Positions 12,491 to 24,875 of a stretch of DNA of 64,000 bases are shown here, piece by piece (position 1 is the first letter of the stretch; each line of letters begins with the position of its first letter). This stretch comes from Circinella minor (lineage: Eukaryota; Mucoromycota; Mucoromycetes; Mucorales; Lichtheimiaceae): contig JAEPRB010000192.1 in NCBI GenBank assembly GCA_016758965.1, positions 1-64,000 of the forward strand, read 5' to 3'. A program made the position numbers and the translations under genes. The notes beneath the pieces were generated by a model. The model searched no databases. It saw only the letters and a list, made by a program, of their open reading frames with translations, and was not told the DNA's origin.

Positions 12491-12835
12491 ATGAAGTTGA
12501 AGCAGCTCAAAGTTAGACCTAAAAAGATTTTGGAATCAAGTCCATGTGTCGTTGAAATGGGTGCCTTATTTGAATGCTGGGCTACTTCTGGTATTGACGA
12601 TAAGCGTTGTCAAACAGTTGCCAAATCACTTCAAGAATGCATGGCCAAACCAGTATGTTTTTTTTTTTTTTTTGTTTTTTTTTTTCATTTGTTTTTTTTT
12701 AGTTATTATCCATTTCATTTAACTAACGTTTTTTTTTTTGTTGTTGTACGAATTATAAAAAAAAAATAGGGTCGTAAGACAAAACAACAAAATACAATCA
12801 ACTACCATTTGGCTCGTCTCAGCAAACATTTGTAA
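12491..12835 (+). CDS. MRP10: Mitochondrial small-subunit ribosomal protein mS37 (Mrp10)
   Basis: Two exons, 12491-12652 and 12770-12835, giving a 75-residue protein. It has the twin CX9C (CHCH) signature: Cys-19/Cys-29 and Cys-40/Cys-50, each pair spaced by nine residues. The C-terminal NTINYHLARL closely matches the NINYHAARL of yeast Mrp10. Twin-CX9C proteins are imported into mitochondria and oxidised through Mia40/Erv1; mS37 is built into the small mitoribosomal subunit. The basic N-terminus (KLKQLKVRPKK) fits an rRNA-binding protein. The start is the only ATG in frame. The length is close to that of the family. Confidence 0.93.
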
Positions 12836-15206
12836 AAAAAAAAAAAAAAAAAAAGAGTTACTTACAACTAAAAGCGACCAAAAAAAAAACGACCCAACTT
12901 GTCAAATTTTTATTATTATCCCAATTCAACAAAGCAACAATAACAACTACCTCCTTTTCCGAAACCTATCAAGCTGTAATATAATACATACATAACATCA
13001 TCACCCTCAAAATTCTTAAAAAATTAGATTCTCTTTTATACTTTTTTTTTTGCGTTTTTACAACAAGAGAAGAATATGCGCATATAAATCTCATTATTTA
13101 CTATTAAAAAAGAAGTCCTCATTACGCGACACTTATTATAAACACACATGTTTTGGAATCCGTATACGATTTTTTTTTATTGAGAAGGACTGGATGGAGG
13201 GAAGAAAGGAATGATATAGTGGATTAGACAATATGGGTTACCAGAGTAAAGCATAATGACGGGTATTTTTTGTTTATAAAATACACAATGATAGTATGAA
13301 CAGCACAGCCATTTTTACGATTTAGTTCATCCCCCCTGAGACGAAATTAAATTACAGAATATTCCATCAGCCCTAAGACTTTACAAAATTTAGTAAAAAC
13401 AGGACCCTATTGACTTTACTACAGACTAATGCATCATTTGATTAGAATATCAGTTAACTAATATATTCAGAACTACTATAAGTACAAAGCAATAAAATCA
13501 TCATCCTATTTTATTTATCAACGTCATTATATATCTTGATTAGTACAAGTGCAAATGTGGATAAAGGCAAGATAGTAATGGAGAGTAAATATGGAAAAAG
13601 GTTTAGCGTGAATAATAGGAAACTTTTTGTGTGATAATTATAAAAAGAGGTATCCAATGATGATGAAAGTTACTTTCAAGGAGAATCACTTTAGAGTCAA
13701 ATCAGTGATTGTTTGATTGGTGCTATTGAAATGTTTTGACTTAGATACATTGCAGCTTTTATTTATATAAGTAACGGATCGAATCAAGTCATCCACAGAA
13801 TTACTAGGTTTTCTTTCTCTGTAGTAATAATTATAACTAGAAGGAAAATCAGAATAAAGCATTAAAACCTCAATTTGGTTGTAACACATAACACAGCCAC
13901 TATAGAAACACAGTAGTAGTGGAAAAATGATAATATAGTAATTTCTCTTTAAACGAGTAGAATCGTCTCGATTGTTTCCATATCCTTAGCAGAGCACAAA
14001 TGATTTGATAAATTTGTGTCCGGCGGTCTTGGTTAAATATTTACTTCAGTTATAAAAACCTTATATATATAATACTACCCTTTTGATTGTTGGTAAAGCA
14101 ATCATACGAGGACGCTTAAATGTCACTTTAACCTTTTTCTTTGTTTATTATTGATTGGTTTTTTTTTTACGTACTGTATGCAACGAATAAAAAAAATACC
14201 CAGATCATCAAGTGAAAGTCTATCAACAAATTGTTGGTGATAGCATCTCTTTTTCCACCAAATTCATATCCCTGATTTTTTCTTCTTTCTCAACTTCCTC
14301 ATCTATTTGTTTTCATTATTAATAAATCGTGACGATGGCGAACTCCTTTTTTAATATTCTTTGAAAATAATTTTCAAGCTTTAATCTATTCTTCCTACCA
14401 ATAAAAATACTTTAAAAGCTGTCCAATAAAAAAATTATATCTGATATGTATTATTAATGTCTTGAAAATTTAAAATAAATATATCGAAGTCGCATAACAT
14501 ATGCAAAAAAAAAATGTTTAGACTAATTATTCCTACTAGTTCCTATAATTCTTTGTATTTGTGTGTGGGGTACTCTATAAAAAACTTCGTTCACCTATCA
14601 TGCTTTTCTTTCACTGGTTTGACCTTTTCCTTACAGAAATATTTTTAGTTATCATACATTATTTTTTTGTATCTATCATATGTATAAATGTATCTACAAT
14701 GTACCGCAAAGAAAGTGACCATATACTCATAGGTCTCGGGTATCACAGGATTCCATTCTAATACACGAAAAAATCTTAACTATAACCTATTCTCTTTATA
14801 ATGTAAAACTACTTTACACGACTAAGCTACACTATATGAAGTGCCATACATATTTTCTTTATCTTGTACGTACAGCTTAATTTTATTATATGTAATCTTA
14901 CCGAGTCTTCTGAACCCGTAAGATTAGCCTCAAAAGTTAAACCGGTATTTTGATAAACCAGTACGAATTTTTATCGGTTACGTACATTTAACGGAAAACT
15001 AAATGTATATTGGTTAAGTGTATTTATTTATGAAAAAAAAAACAATTTAAAAAAAGAACGTATGATAAAAAAAAAAATATACATGTGTGCGTGTTGAAGG
15101 GGAAAAAATGCAGCTATCAATAATACTAACGAAAAATAATAATCATCATATATTAAACAGAAAAGAGAAAGGGGAAATTTATAAAATTGTAATTCGTAAT
15201 GCTTGC
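12836..15206. other. Intergenic region, no confident gene
   Basis: About 2.4 kb. A 67-codon minus-strand frame at 13686-13889 starts with ATG and has a mixed, protein-like composition, but it has no recognisable motif or splice context. Otherwise AT-rich with homopolymers. Confidence 0.5.
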
Positions 15207-16821
15207 TTAGACAGTGGGAGTCTTGACCATCAATGACAAAACTTCAAGCATTAAATCAGCAGCAGCCAAAGCAGTAACTTGACCATTATCATCATAGGGT
15301 GGACTGACTTCGACCTAAAAATAATAATAAATTCATAACAATCAGTTTAGTATATCACCATGATTCTTTTTTCATTATAATTTCTATTTACTATGTCTAT
15401 TTATTTTCCTATTGATTATCAAAACCCCAAACTATTATTAACTTACGATATCAGCACCAACAAACTTAAGACCTTCAAGACCTCGGACAATACGGCGTAA
15501 TTCTCTGGTCGACCATCCACCGGTTTCAGGTGTACCTGTAGCAGGAGCAAAAGCAGGATCCAAAACATCGATATCAATGGACAAATAGACAAGGTTATCG
15601 CCGACCTTTTCGCGAATACGTTCAATGATGCCTTGAGTGCCAATGACATCAATATCACGAGCTTCGACAATTTCGAAACCGACTTGTTCTATAATTTTAT
15701 TTATTGAATTAATAAGCGGATAAGGAGTATAAAGAGAGAATATAAAAGCGTAATAAAATGGGTATGTAACTTACCATCATTTTCATAGTCAGAAGGACCA
15801 CTCAAAGTAGTACGAATACCTGCATGGATCGATTCACCCTTGTTGATCAAACCTTCTTGCGAAGCGTGGTAGAACTAATTTTTTTTTTAATTTTTTCCCA
15901 TAAAGAATCAAGTTAATATACATATATTTTATGATGTACTTCCATATAGTAGTCGAAAAAAAAATACAAATTAATTACATAAGTGCCATGGTTAACTGCA
16001 GCTACAGCAGACTTGTCACCACCAAAAACTTTAGGTTTCCAGGTATCCAAATGAGAATCAAAGTGAATGACGCTTACAGGACCATAAGCAGAATGAATGG
16101 ATCGCAATAAAGGCAATGTAATTGTGTGGTCACCGCCAAGAGTGATAAGTCTTGGAAATTTGGTAAAACTGGCAGTGGCAGGAGTACGATGAAGCAAAGC
16201 TTGATGACCTTCTTGAATTTGCTGGATAGCAAGCTCATTATCATAGGAGCTATCAAAAAAAATAATGTCAGTTATATACTATTACCGTATACTATTACTG
16301 TATACTATTACTGTGAAATTAGAAATTTTAATAATAATTTCATACCTAGTAAAGATATCAGAACAGTCAACAACGCGGGCACCAGCTTGGAATGGGTTAA
16401 TATCCATTGGAACATTATATCCACCATAAAGAGCCAAACGTCTACTTCCATCACGGATTCCAGCAGGACCGAAACGAGCACCAGGACGGTAAGAAGTACC
16501 AGTATCAAAAGGAGCACCCAAAAAGGCAACATCGAAATCAGATGAGGAATTGGTCCAGCATTGTTCATAAGGAAGATGAGCAAAGGTGGGAATACCAGCA
16601 TAGACAGCGTCAGCAACTTTGCCACCATCTCCTTCAGGAGCAGCTGGGTCGCCACCATCTGTAGAAGGAGCAGAAGAAACTTGAACATTATTGTTATTAC
16701 GATATTGAGGACGAATGTCATGATCACCAAATGATTGTTGTTGTTGCATGGTAGGATGAGCCAAAACCGAGTTGACGGCAGCAGCAATTAAGCCAATAGA
16801 TAAAATAACCTTGGATACCAT
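15207..16821 (-). CDS. Secreted agmatinase-family ureohydrolase
   Basis: Five exons: 16821-16346, 16249-15979, 15874-15775, 15688-15447 and 15314-15207; about 398 residues. Ureohydrolases (arginase/agmatinase) remove urea from a guanidino group using two Mn2+ ions. All metal motifs are visible: GGDH (about 197-200), HFDSHLD (about 221-227) and SIDIDVLDP (about 319-327). The N-terminal GAPFD, GARFGP and GIRDGSRR stretches match the agmatinase (SpeB) branch. The protein starts with a hydrophobic signal peptide ([21 protein letters not shown]), so it is probably secreted or in the secretory pathway; several filamentous fungi carry such forms. An in-frame upstream ATG exists (about 16921), but the start chosen places the signal peptide first. 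The substrate could also be guanidinobutyrate or another guanidino compound. Confidence 0.9.
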
Positions 16822-17675
16822 TTTGATATAGTGAAAAGTAGTAGAGTTTTGAGAAGAAGAAGAAGAAAGATGAAGATTTGTCACTGGAGCAGGAAGAGAG
16901 TCGATGTCTTTATACTTTTCCATTGAAAGACAGAAGAGAGTTGACGCGATAACCGGAGGGAGAGGAAAAGATGTGCGTCTTATTTTAATAACGGATCGAT
17001 CAAGTTTGCATTATGTAAAAAAATATACACCCGACAATGCAATTGCCTTTTTTGGTATGATAAGATTAGACATTAAACAACTTGAGTTTTTTTTATGTAA
17101 TATCAATTCGGTGATTGTTCTACAGAGTATATTTTTTTTTCTTTATAGACACGTATATTGATGAAAAGCAATAAGCTTATACTTTATATATATTATGATT
17201 CGTATAAAATATAACTTATTATTATACGTAGAGTATCATACATTTACTTGTTTATCCTGATAATCAACAGTGAAAGACAAGCATCTATTGTCGTTCTTTC
17301 CCGCAATTTTATTCTTTTTTTTTTTTTTTGGCGTCTCCAACCAAAGATAATGCGGAGAGTTGAAGGTCACAACTCAATTCTTAATTTAGCTATTTTTTTA
17401 TGTAAAAAAAAAAAGATAAGCGGGTTCCATATATTAACGCATGAGTATGAACGTGATAATAATAATAATAATTTAGAAATATTTGATTAAATACTTTTTT
17501 TAATCAGTTGCAACTTTGTATGTAAAAATAATCAATACAGTAGCATATAAATAAAGAATTAGAGTAGGGGGGGACTATTATGTTTGTATATGTATGTAAT
17601 CCATTATGTTACAAGGATAAAAGGAAAAGGGATAGATAAAGAAGGATAAAAAACAAAAGGCAAAAAACAATCAGT
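16822..17675. other. Intergenic region upstream of the agmatinase-like gene
   Basis: About 850 bp with no coding signal. It should hold the promoter of the agmatinase-like gene and the 3' end of the aldehyde dehydrogenase gene. Confidence 0.5.
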
Positions 17676-20053
17676 TTAGAAGTTTGCCTTAATAATATCA
17701 AGTACAGCCTTTGCTTTGTTCAAATAATATGGTGCATACATCATATTAATCAAGCCTTGCAAGAAGGTGAAACTCTTTGGCAAACTATCAATAGGATAAT
17801 CAAGAATTGGAGGAATAGGTGTCTTGACAAATGGGATACGATCTACAGTAACAGCCTTTGGTACACATAAACCTCGGAGACCTTCAATACCAGCCTATTA
17901 TTTATTTATTTTATGTAAAAAAGAAACAAGAACTCAGTAAATAGTTATTTATAAATTAATACTCTTTATCTACACCAACATTTAAAAAAAAATATCACTT
18001 ACGAAGCGACCATATCCAGAAATTCCAACACCACCAAATGGCAAACTTTGGCACAAGTAGTTAACAGCAAAATCATTGACGTTGCTCATACCGGTTTTGA
18101 GTTGAAGGCACATACGTTCAGCAAGGGCCTTATCAGCAGAGAAAACAGAAGAGCCCAAACCATAAGGACAAGCATTAGCAATACGAACGGCATCTTCAGG
18201 TCCATTATGTTTCATAATAACCATGATAGGAGCAAAAACTTCTTCATTGGCAATTTCCATATCAGGAGTTACGTCAACAAGCAAAGTGGGTTCAAAATAT
18301 TGGCCATGAGGATGACTAGGATGTTGATAACGTTTGCCACCCTTCAAAAGACGAGCACCACGTGATACGGCTTCTTGGACGAGTCCTTCTAATTTTTCAA
18401 ACTAGTATATATATATATATATATATATCCAGATATTTTACTCGTCAATTGAACAAATCTTTTGAATTTCCTTTTTTTTTTTTTTACAAATTATCTAAGA
18501 ACTATATTAATTACCTGATTGCCCATAGTTTGTGCACCACAATCGACACCTTCACCATCAGCCAATACAGAACCTTGACGAAGTCCACCAATACGTTTAT
18601 CCATTTCATCAACCACCTTATCATAAATTTCAGCAGCAATAATAATACGTTCAATACCAATACAATTTTGACCACAGTTTTGGAAAACACCCCGCATCAA
18701 AACAGGAATGGCTTGACCAAGATCAGTATCTTTGAGAAGAATAGCACAATCCTTGCCACCTAATTCAAGCAAACAAGGAACAAGAGAATCAACAGCATTA
18801 CGTTGGACTAATTTACCAACACCAGGAGAACCGATAAATGTAACATGATTAACACCACAGCGAACAACAGCTTCACCGACTTCAGCAAAACCAGTAAGGA
18901 ATTGAACAAGTTCAGGGTCATGACCATGAGCAGTTAAACAAGTTTGAACAATACGTTGGTAGTACTGTGTCGACCAGGCAACATATTCAGAACCCTTAAC
19001 AATAATAGCATTACCAGACATCAAGGCAGAAATCACGGGACCCAATGCATTGTGGAATCTGTCAAAATAATAATAAGTAAACTAATTCACTCTGTTTCAA
19101 AGTACGTGATCTCTTCATTGAAAATAAAAAAAAAATATAAGACATACGGATAATTCCAACTAACAAGGGCAGCAACAACACCCATAGGTTGATATACAAT
19201 TTTAGCATGCTTGTACATCATCATTAATCCAGGATCACGGTATTCAGGTGAAAGTACATTTTCACCGTTATCAATAGTCCAGCGTAATTTAGCACATGTT
19301 GTAATGACTTCTCCAAGGGAAGCATCGACCACTTAATACATTAATAATAAAAACAACGTTTAGCAATCCCATTTACTCATTATATAAATATATACTCGAT
19401 TAAAGAAGCCAAGAACTCACTTGTTTTTCCAGTATCTCTGCATCCAACGCGACAGATATCTTCTTGATTTTCGAGTACGAAATCCAATAAACTTCTTAAA
19501 ACAGCACGACGTTGTTCAAATGTAGTCTTGCTCCATTTTTCTTGGGCAATACGTGCGCGTTCATAAGCTTCTTGCACTTGTTGTACAGAAGGAGAAGGAA
19601 TATTTCCCATATGGTAGCCAGTAGATGGATCATAACATACAATTTCATTAGGTTTACTTGGGTCCTATAAAGACATGTTTGCAAATATATATATATATAT
19701 ATATTAGTCTTCTACACTCCATACCACTTTGTTTTTTCTTTCCTACTGTTTTTGTATTGAACTTACACAAAGCGAAGGGTTTTCAAGTACTGGGCCTTTC
19801 CAACAGGGGTCCGCAGCTAAAGAAATAATATTAGTATATATATATATATATTTTCGCGATTAAAAAGAGCTCAGTAAAATTGATGTATATGAATGTCAAG
19901 TGGTTTGCTTAATTTACCTGCAGGTGGTTCAACCTTAAATTTTTTTGTCTTTGGTTGTGAAATCCAGGAAAGTACAAGCCAACTTACCAAGGCACCGAGA
20001 CCAATGGTGGTCCATTGCTGGATGGTCAATTCGGACAGGTTTAGTGACTCCAT
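17676..20053 (-). CDS. MSC7: Membrane-anchored aldehyde dehydrogenase, MSC7 type
   Basis: Seven exons: 20053-19918, 19816-19767, 19664-19421, 19331-19148, 19058-18515, 18401-18003 and 17894-17676; about 591 residues with all phases consistent. An N-terminal hydrophobic helix (about residues 16-32) anchors it, followed by a full aldehyde dehydrogenase fold. Visible are the cofactor-binding IIVKGSE (Lys about 226), FIGSPGVGK, the general-base Glu in LELGGKD (about 303) and the nucleophile Cys in GQNCIG (about 337). EVFAPIM and the SLPFGGVGISGYGRF loop follow. A further hydrophobic stretch sits near the C-terminus (SFTFLQGLINMMYAPYY). This layout matches yeast Msc7/YHR039C-type fungal enzymes, thought to act at the ER; the natural substrate is uncertain. 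It is the upstream same-strand neighbour of the agmatinase gene. Confidence 0.9.
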
Positions 20054-20245
20054 CCGAAAAAGTAAATAAAAATAAAAAGAGGTCAAGAAACTGAACACCA
20101 AAAAGAAATATGTTCTAGCGGCGCGCTTTTTTAACTTCGTAATACTAGCTGGGTTTAAACTTTCAGAAAAAAAGTATATATTTCAGGAACACAGAAAAAA
20201 AATCATGCTATCTTTATACAGTAGAAAATAGAAGAGTAGAAATTT

Positions 20246-20277
<32 letters not shown>

Positions 20278-20414
20278 TTTAAAAAAAAAGAATAGAACGG
20301 AAAAGATATACAAAAAAAAAGATAGAGAAATGCGAGAGTTAAAAAAGCTAAGAAGGAGGGATAGATGAGAAAAGGTTAAATTAAATATATTATTCAAAAT
20401 GATGCTATCATTTA
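20054..20414. other. Short intergenic region with GC-rich motif
   Basis: About 360 bp between two same-strand genes. It contains a GCGGCGCGC island (20118-20126) about 65 bp upstream of the aldehyde dehydrogenase start and a long TA repeat (about 20250-20278). Confidence 0.5.
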
Positions 20415-21998
20415 TTACTGTTCTTCTTGTTGATCTTTTTCACCAGACCATACGCCAGCATTGTATTTGGCAACATTGTTCATCAAACCTACTTGATCTG
20501 CTACAGCTTTCATTGAGCCTAATACAACACCATTACCCGTTGAAAAATTATACATATAATAATGTAATCCAGTTTTCTTACAAAAGTTTTTAACCAAGGG
20601 TACACATTGGCGTAAATTATGTCTTGGCAAGCGTGGAAACAAATGATGTACTGCTTGATATTGAAGACCACCATGGAACCAGTCGAGCCATTCTGGACAA
20701 TCCACATCCATCGTTGTTCTAAGTTGCTTAGCAGGGAATGATTCATCAGGTCCAAGATCTTCGGTTGACATACCAAAATGTGATAGCGTGATTTGAACAT
20801 GCAAGGGGAAAGTAAGCATATAAGATATCATGACATAAGCAAAGACAATGGACCACGATGGCATGTACGACAACAAATAGCTATACCATACGAAAAACAC
20901 GGTAATACCAGTCAATTCGAGTTTACGATTTCGTACTTCTTTGTCGAAAAAGAGATACAAAAAGGATAAACGGTGCAAATTAAATCGACCAAAAGAAAGA
21001 ACGAGATAATAAAGGTGATGTTGATGTTTGATAAAGAATTTGGCGGCGGCGTCAAATTCCAATACGCGGTTGTAGTAAGTGGAATAAAGATTATTAAAAA
21101 ATCGTGTGGTAATAGCGAAAAATGGCATATGTTGAATATCAGGATCGTGCTCTGGATGGTTTGTAACAATATGATGTACATTATGATTCTTTTTCCACCA
21201 ACCGAGCGATAGACCGCCAATGAAGTTAGCAATAGTAACACCAATCAAATGGTCAATCTCGACACGACCTGTGATTTCATTATGACCGGCATCATGAGCT
21301 GTAAATACAAGTTGATGCCAGAAACATGCCATAAATATCGCACTTAAAATGAAATGCCATGTATCGTAACCACGCAAAGCAAGCCACAATGATAAATAAA
21401 TAAATGTAACATAACGACAACATTCCTTGGCGTATCGCCAATAGTTGCATTCAAACATGCCGCGGTCTATAAGCTCTTGTTCTAATTGTTGATACTCTTG
21501 TCGTATTTCTAACATCGTGAGATCTTTTTGGAGTTTTGTATTCGTTTTTATATCGTCAGCGTGTTTTGCACTGAGTTGTTCAATTCTGGTGTCAAATGCT
21601 TCCAAACTCATACCACCTTGCCAATCGACTTGCAAGGGAGATTCGTCGTCGTCTTCTTTGTTGTTAGTGTTGCTGTTATTTTTGTTTCGCGCGTTAATAT
21701 TGGTAATACTGGTAGGTGATAATTCTCGAATATAATCACCAATACAATAATGTTTTATCATTTTTTCATAAACTCGTGGGGGATGCATGGACCGAATTTC
21801 ATCTGTGACATCTTTGCCAAGAACGTGTCGAATGGCTAATTCACCTCCTGGATGCTTGTTCATAAATCGATTGACTTTATAAACCTTATTTTCGAAAATG
21901 AAAAGAGCATCCCCTTGTTTAATTCTTTCTTCTATATCTTTGCGTGTCAGTCCATTTTGAATGGTGGTGAAGGCCTGGGTCTCGGTATTAGGTGGCAT
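20415..21998 (-). CDS. Cytochrome b5-fused front-end desaturase, sphingolipid delta-8 type
   Basis: Single exon, 527 residues, a normal length for the family. The N-terminal cytochrome b5 domain has HPGG (49-52) and the second haem ligand in SMHPP (about His-72). A Ser/Asn-rich linker and a helical segment follow, then the membrane desaturase with three histidine boxes: HDAGH (235-239), HNVHH (272-276) and QAVHH (448-452). The Gln in the third box marks front-end desaturases. The stretch around GGLSLGWWKKNHNVHH and the DPDIQHMPFFA that follows is typical of fungal sphingolipid delta-8 desaturases, which introduce the C8 double bond of the long-chain base of glucosylceramides at the ER. A delta-6 fatty-acid desaturase is the main alternative, but the flanking sequence fits delta-8 better. 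Confidence 0.9.
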   Translation of the reverse strand: MPPNTETQAFTTIQNGLTRKDIEERIKQGDALFIFENKVYKVNRFMNKHPGGELAIRHVLGKDVTDEIRSMHPPRVYEKMIKHYCIGDYIRELSPTSITNINARNKNNSNTNNKEDDDESPLQVDWQGGMSLEAFDTRIEQLSAKHADDIKTNTKLQKDLTMLEIRQEYQQLEQELIDRGMFECNYWRYAKECCRYVTFIYLSLWLALRGYDTWHFILSAIFMACFWHQLVFTAHDAGHNEITGRVEIDHLIGVTIANFIGGLSLGWWKKNHNVHHIVTNHPEHDPDIQHMPFFAITTRFFNNLYSTYYNRVLEFDAAAKFFIKHQHHLYYLVLSFGRFNLHRLSFLYLFFDKEVRNRKLELTGITVFFVWYSYLLSYMPSWSIVFAYVMISYMLTFPLHVQITLSHFGMSTEDLGPDESFPAKQLRTTMDVDCPEWLDWFHGGLQYQAVHHLFPRLPRHNLRQCVPLVKNFCKKTGLHYYMYNFSTGNGVVLGSMKAVADQVGLMNNVAKYNAGVWSGEKDQQEEQ

Positions 21999-23009
21999 AT
22001 CTTAAAAAGAAAGACGACCAGGAGTGACAAAAAAAAAATAACGAATAGAAGGGAGACTAAAAATGTGGGATCCGAATTTCTTAACACGAAGAAAAGGAGT
22101 GGTGACAGACAATCATTTCACGTTACACACAGTCGTTTGGCTGCCAGGTGGACCGGGAATTGCTCATGATTAGTGCATATTTATTGTTGCCTAGAGCATT
22201 ATCTTTGAAATAACAAATTGCTTATAACAAAATGGAAATAGTTATGGGTTTTGTTAAAGAAATTGCTACTAATAGTGTATCTTTTGTGTATAGTTGATAG
22301 TTACAGTATGTGGTCGTGTGAACTACATAGAAAATTGAATGATTCAATTTGGTCGAAATTCTTCTATACTCACAACAATACAAATATTTTTTTACGATCA
22401 ATGATTTGATTATTATTGTAGCTGAAAAAGATTCTTTTTTTAAGGAATCATCAGATGTTTTTTTATTGGTGGGACTTGTCTTCATTAGTTTCGTCTCTAT
22501 TGCTCCAAGTCAAACAGCCTTTAAATTTGTTTTCTCCTTCTTCTACCTAATGGCAAAGTACGGTACCATTAACTTTTTTATGTATATAATATATATACCC
22601 TCTCTGCGTGTGTGCGTATGTGTCTTGATTCCTGAATATATATATATATATATATATTTCTCTTTTAAAAGTCTAAAGTCTAGTACACAAGATCAGTACT
22701 ATTCTATCGAGCATTTTTAATATTAAATGGCTGAATCTCGGTTACACACTACGAGTAAAAGACAACACCTGATAACGTATGGCCTTTCCTTCGTTTCTTT
22801 TTTTCTTCTTTTCTCTACTATTTTGTACACAAAAATTACTTATTATTTTTTAGTTCAATCGGGATATCTGTTTTCAAGCATTTGTAATAAAGTATTTCTA
22901 TCACTACACCTACATATAAATAAATGTTTTTCTTTTTTTTTCTGGCCTTCTGTAATACATTATAACATCCATGTTTCTCGTTCTCTTTTTCTTACGTACC
23001 ATATCTTCT

Positions 23010-23051
23010 AGTTTAAATGAAATGGTTTAGTTTAAATGAAATGGTTTAGTT
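23010..23051 (+). repeat. Tandem duplication of a 19-bp unit
   Basis: Two exact copies of AGTTTAAATGAAATGGTTT followed by AGTT of a third. Confidence 0.9.
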
Positions 23052-23364
23052 GGTGTATTAATTGCAGCAGCCTTGAAAGTATCAGTATATACTTCTTTTG
23101 AGCATTTTCCATCGTTATTTCCCGCCGACTCTGCATCGATTGATTCCTCAACATTATCATATTCGATTAATATACATTTACACAAGTTATTTGTGTTTTT
23201 TTTTTTTACCTAAAAAACAATTGCGTTAGTAATATTAACACTAGACCGAGAGGATGTCTTTGACGACTCCGGTAAAGATACCAATTCTAATATTTAAAAT
23301 ACATATACTTCACATCTCCACAAAACCTCAATGTTTTTATTCTTATACATATCAATAATTACAT

Positions 23365-23425
23365 TGATTTTATTTAACGTCTCAAAGTGAGCACAGAACT
23401 CTTGGCGAATATTTTTACTCGAGAC
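23365..23425 (+). repeat. Short dispersed repeat, copy 2
   Basis: This is the partner of 8241-8299 and shares GATTTTATTTAAC, AAGTGAGCACAGA and the terminal TCGAGAC. The flanks are unrelated. Confidence 0.55.
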
Positions 23426-24194
23426 GAGGTTTCAGAAATAAGGGAAATAAAAACCCTATGGAAGTGTACAAGGAATACGTTAAGAGAGTTACGTAATGAG
23501 TATATACTGCACAAAATTCAATAAAAAATACGAATTTTCATCTTTCTTTGTGAATTTCTTTGAAGTAAAGCGTTTATTTACTCTTCTCATTTATACTACC
23601 ATTTATTATTACTAAGTTTTTCTTAAGGTTGAAGGAAATGTGTCATTCTTTGACAAGGTATGTGATGCCTGATAAGTATTAAGACGTATGTTTCTTGTAT
23701 TTTACGCGCACGTTTAACTTTATACTGTGCATGCAAAAACTAACTTTCTGATTGTAACTTATATTGAAAAACTAGAGGTTATACTGATCAATTAAAAAGT
23801 TATATTGGGCTTGCCAAGAAGTATACTGTTACAGCGTATTTATTAATATGATTGATTCTGAAAGATGGATTTAGGTCTCTTTGATATTTTCAAACCGCAA
23901 ATCACTGCAATAATTTATAGTTTCTATTTATACCAAATAATGTGAACTTTTTATTTTCAGATCATGTTATCAAAAATGGCGTAACAAAAAATAAAAGTCT
24001 CAAATGATGTGATTTTACATGTTATGAGTGATGGCGATCAATTTTCTTGGCTACACAAAAAAGGTGGGGTTTTACCCTATCAGCCAGCATATGTCAAAAC
24101 TATACTTACACATATTTAAAAAATTGTTTATGGTACGTACCCTATTTAAAAGAAAAAATCATACAAAATCAATCATTCATGTTAAAACGTGTAT

Positions 24195-24250
24195 TCACAC
24201 ATACACACACACATATATATATATATATATGTGTGTGTGTGTATGTATAT
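24195..24250. repeat. Palindromic (CA)n(TA)n(TG)n microsatellite
   Basis: CACA runs pass into TATA runs and then GTGT runs, giving an almost perfect inverted repeat of about 45 bp centred near 24222. Confidence 0.9.
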
Positions 24251-24875
24251 TAGTCCAGGTGATTACTAATATAGAAATAAGGATCGTAACACGATGGCAT
24301 CAACTTGCCAAGCAACAGTTTTTGTTTAAAAGAGAAAAATTCACGGAACACTAAAAATAATAAGGGTCCTTATCCATGTACAAAAATAATCTGTGTTTGA
24401 TCATAGGAGTTTAATTACAACAAGGCTGATAGGGGAAAACATCAGTGATTACACATAACTGTCATAAAACACTATAAAAGTTTGCATCTGTGCATACGTA
24501 AGACTAATTGCTGATAATTATAATAAAATCAACTATGATATTTGTCCCGACCATTTTTATGAGAAACAAACTGAATCTTGACAAAGAAGGAAAAGATATT
24601 TACGCTAAATACAACATACGTACAACTTTATTTACCGAACAAAAAAAAAGTAAATTGAAATATTTATATAATAAACTAAAAGATATCTATATACAATCGT
24701 TGCTATTGTGTGTTCAAATAATACAAGAAAATAATGGAAAAACTAGGTAAGTTGATGATATAATTAATAAAATATAGATGTCTATAATCAATGTAAGAAA
24801 TGATAAGTGAATGATAAGTGATGAGGATGATACGTGAATGAAAAAAAAAAGAAGTACAGAAAAAGAAAAGGCATT

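Larger units (their letters stand above)
21999..24875. other. Long intergenic region with simple repeats
   Basis: About 2.9 kb. It contains a tandem 19-mer (23010-23051), a short dispersed repeat (23365-23425) and a palindromic CA/TA/TG microsatellite (24195-24250). An 87-codon minus-strand frame (22222-22485, ATG start) lacks motifs and is not called. Confidence 0.5.

Noticed and set aside
13686..13889. 67-codon minus-strand ORF
   Set aside because: Plausible composition but no domain, no splice context and no support from neighbours.
16126..16545. Long plus-strand frames opposite the agmatinase gene
   Set aside because: They are antisense shadows of coding exons; the minus strand carries all catalytic motifs and correct splice sites.
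20912..21244. Minus-strand alternative frame within the desaturase
   Set aside because: Shadow of the desaturase reading frame; no independent signal.
22222..22485. 87-codon ATG-started frame on the minus strand
   Set aside because: No motif, no homology recognised and an unusual residue mix; lies in an intergenic region rich in such frames.
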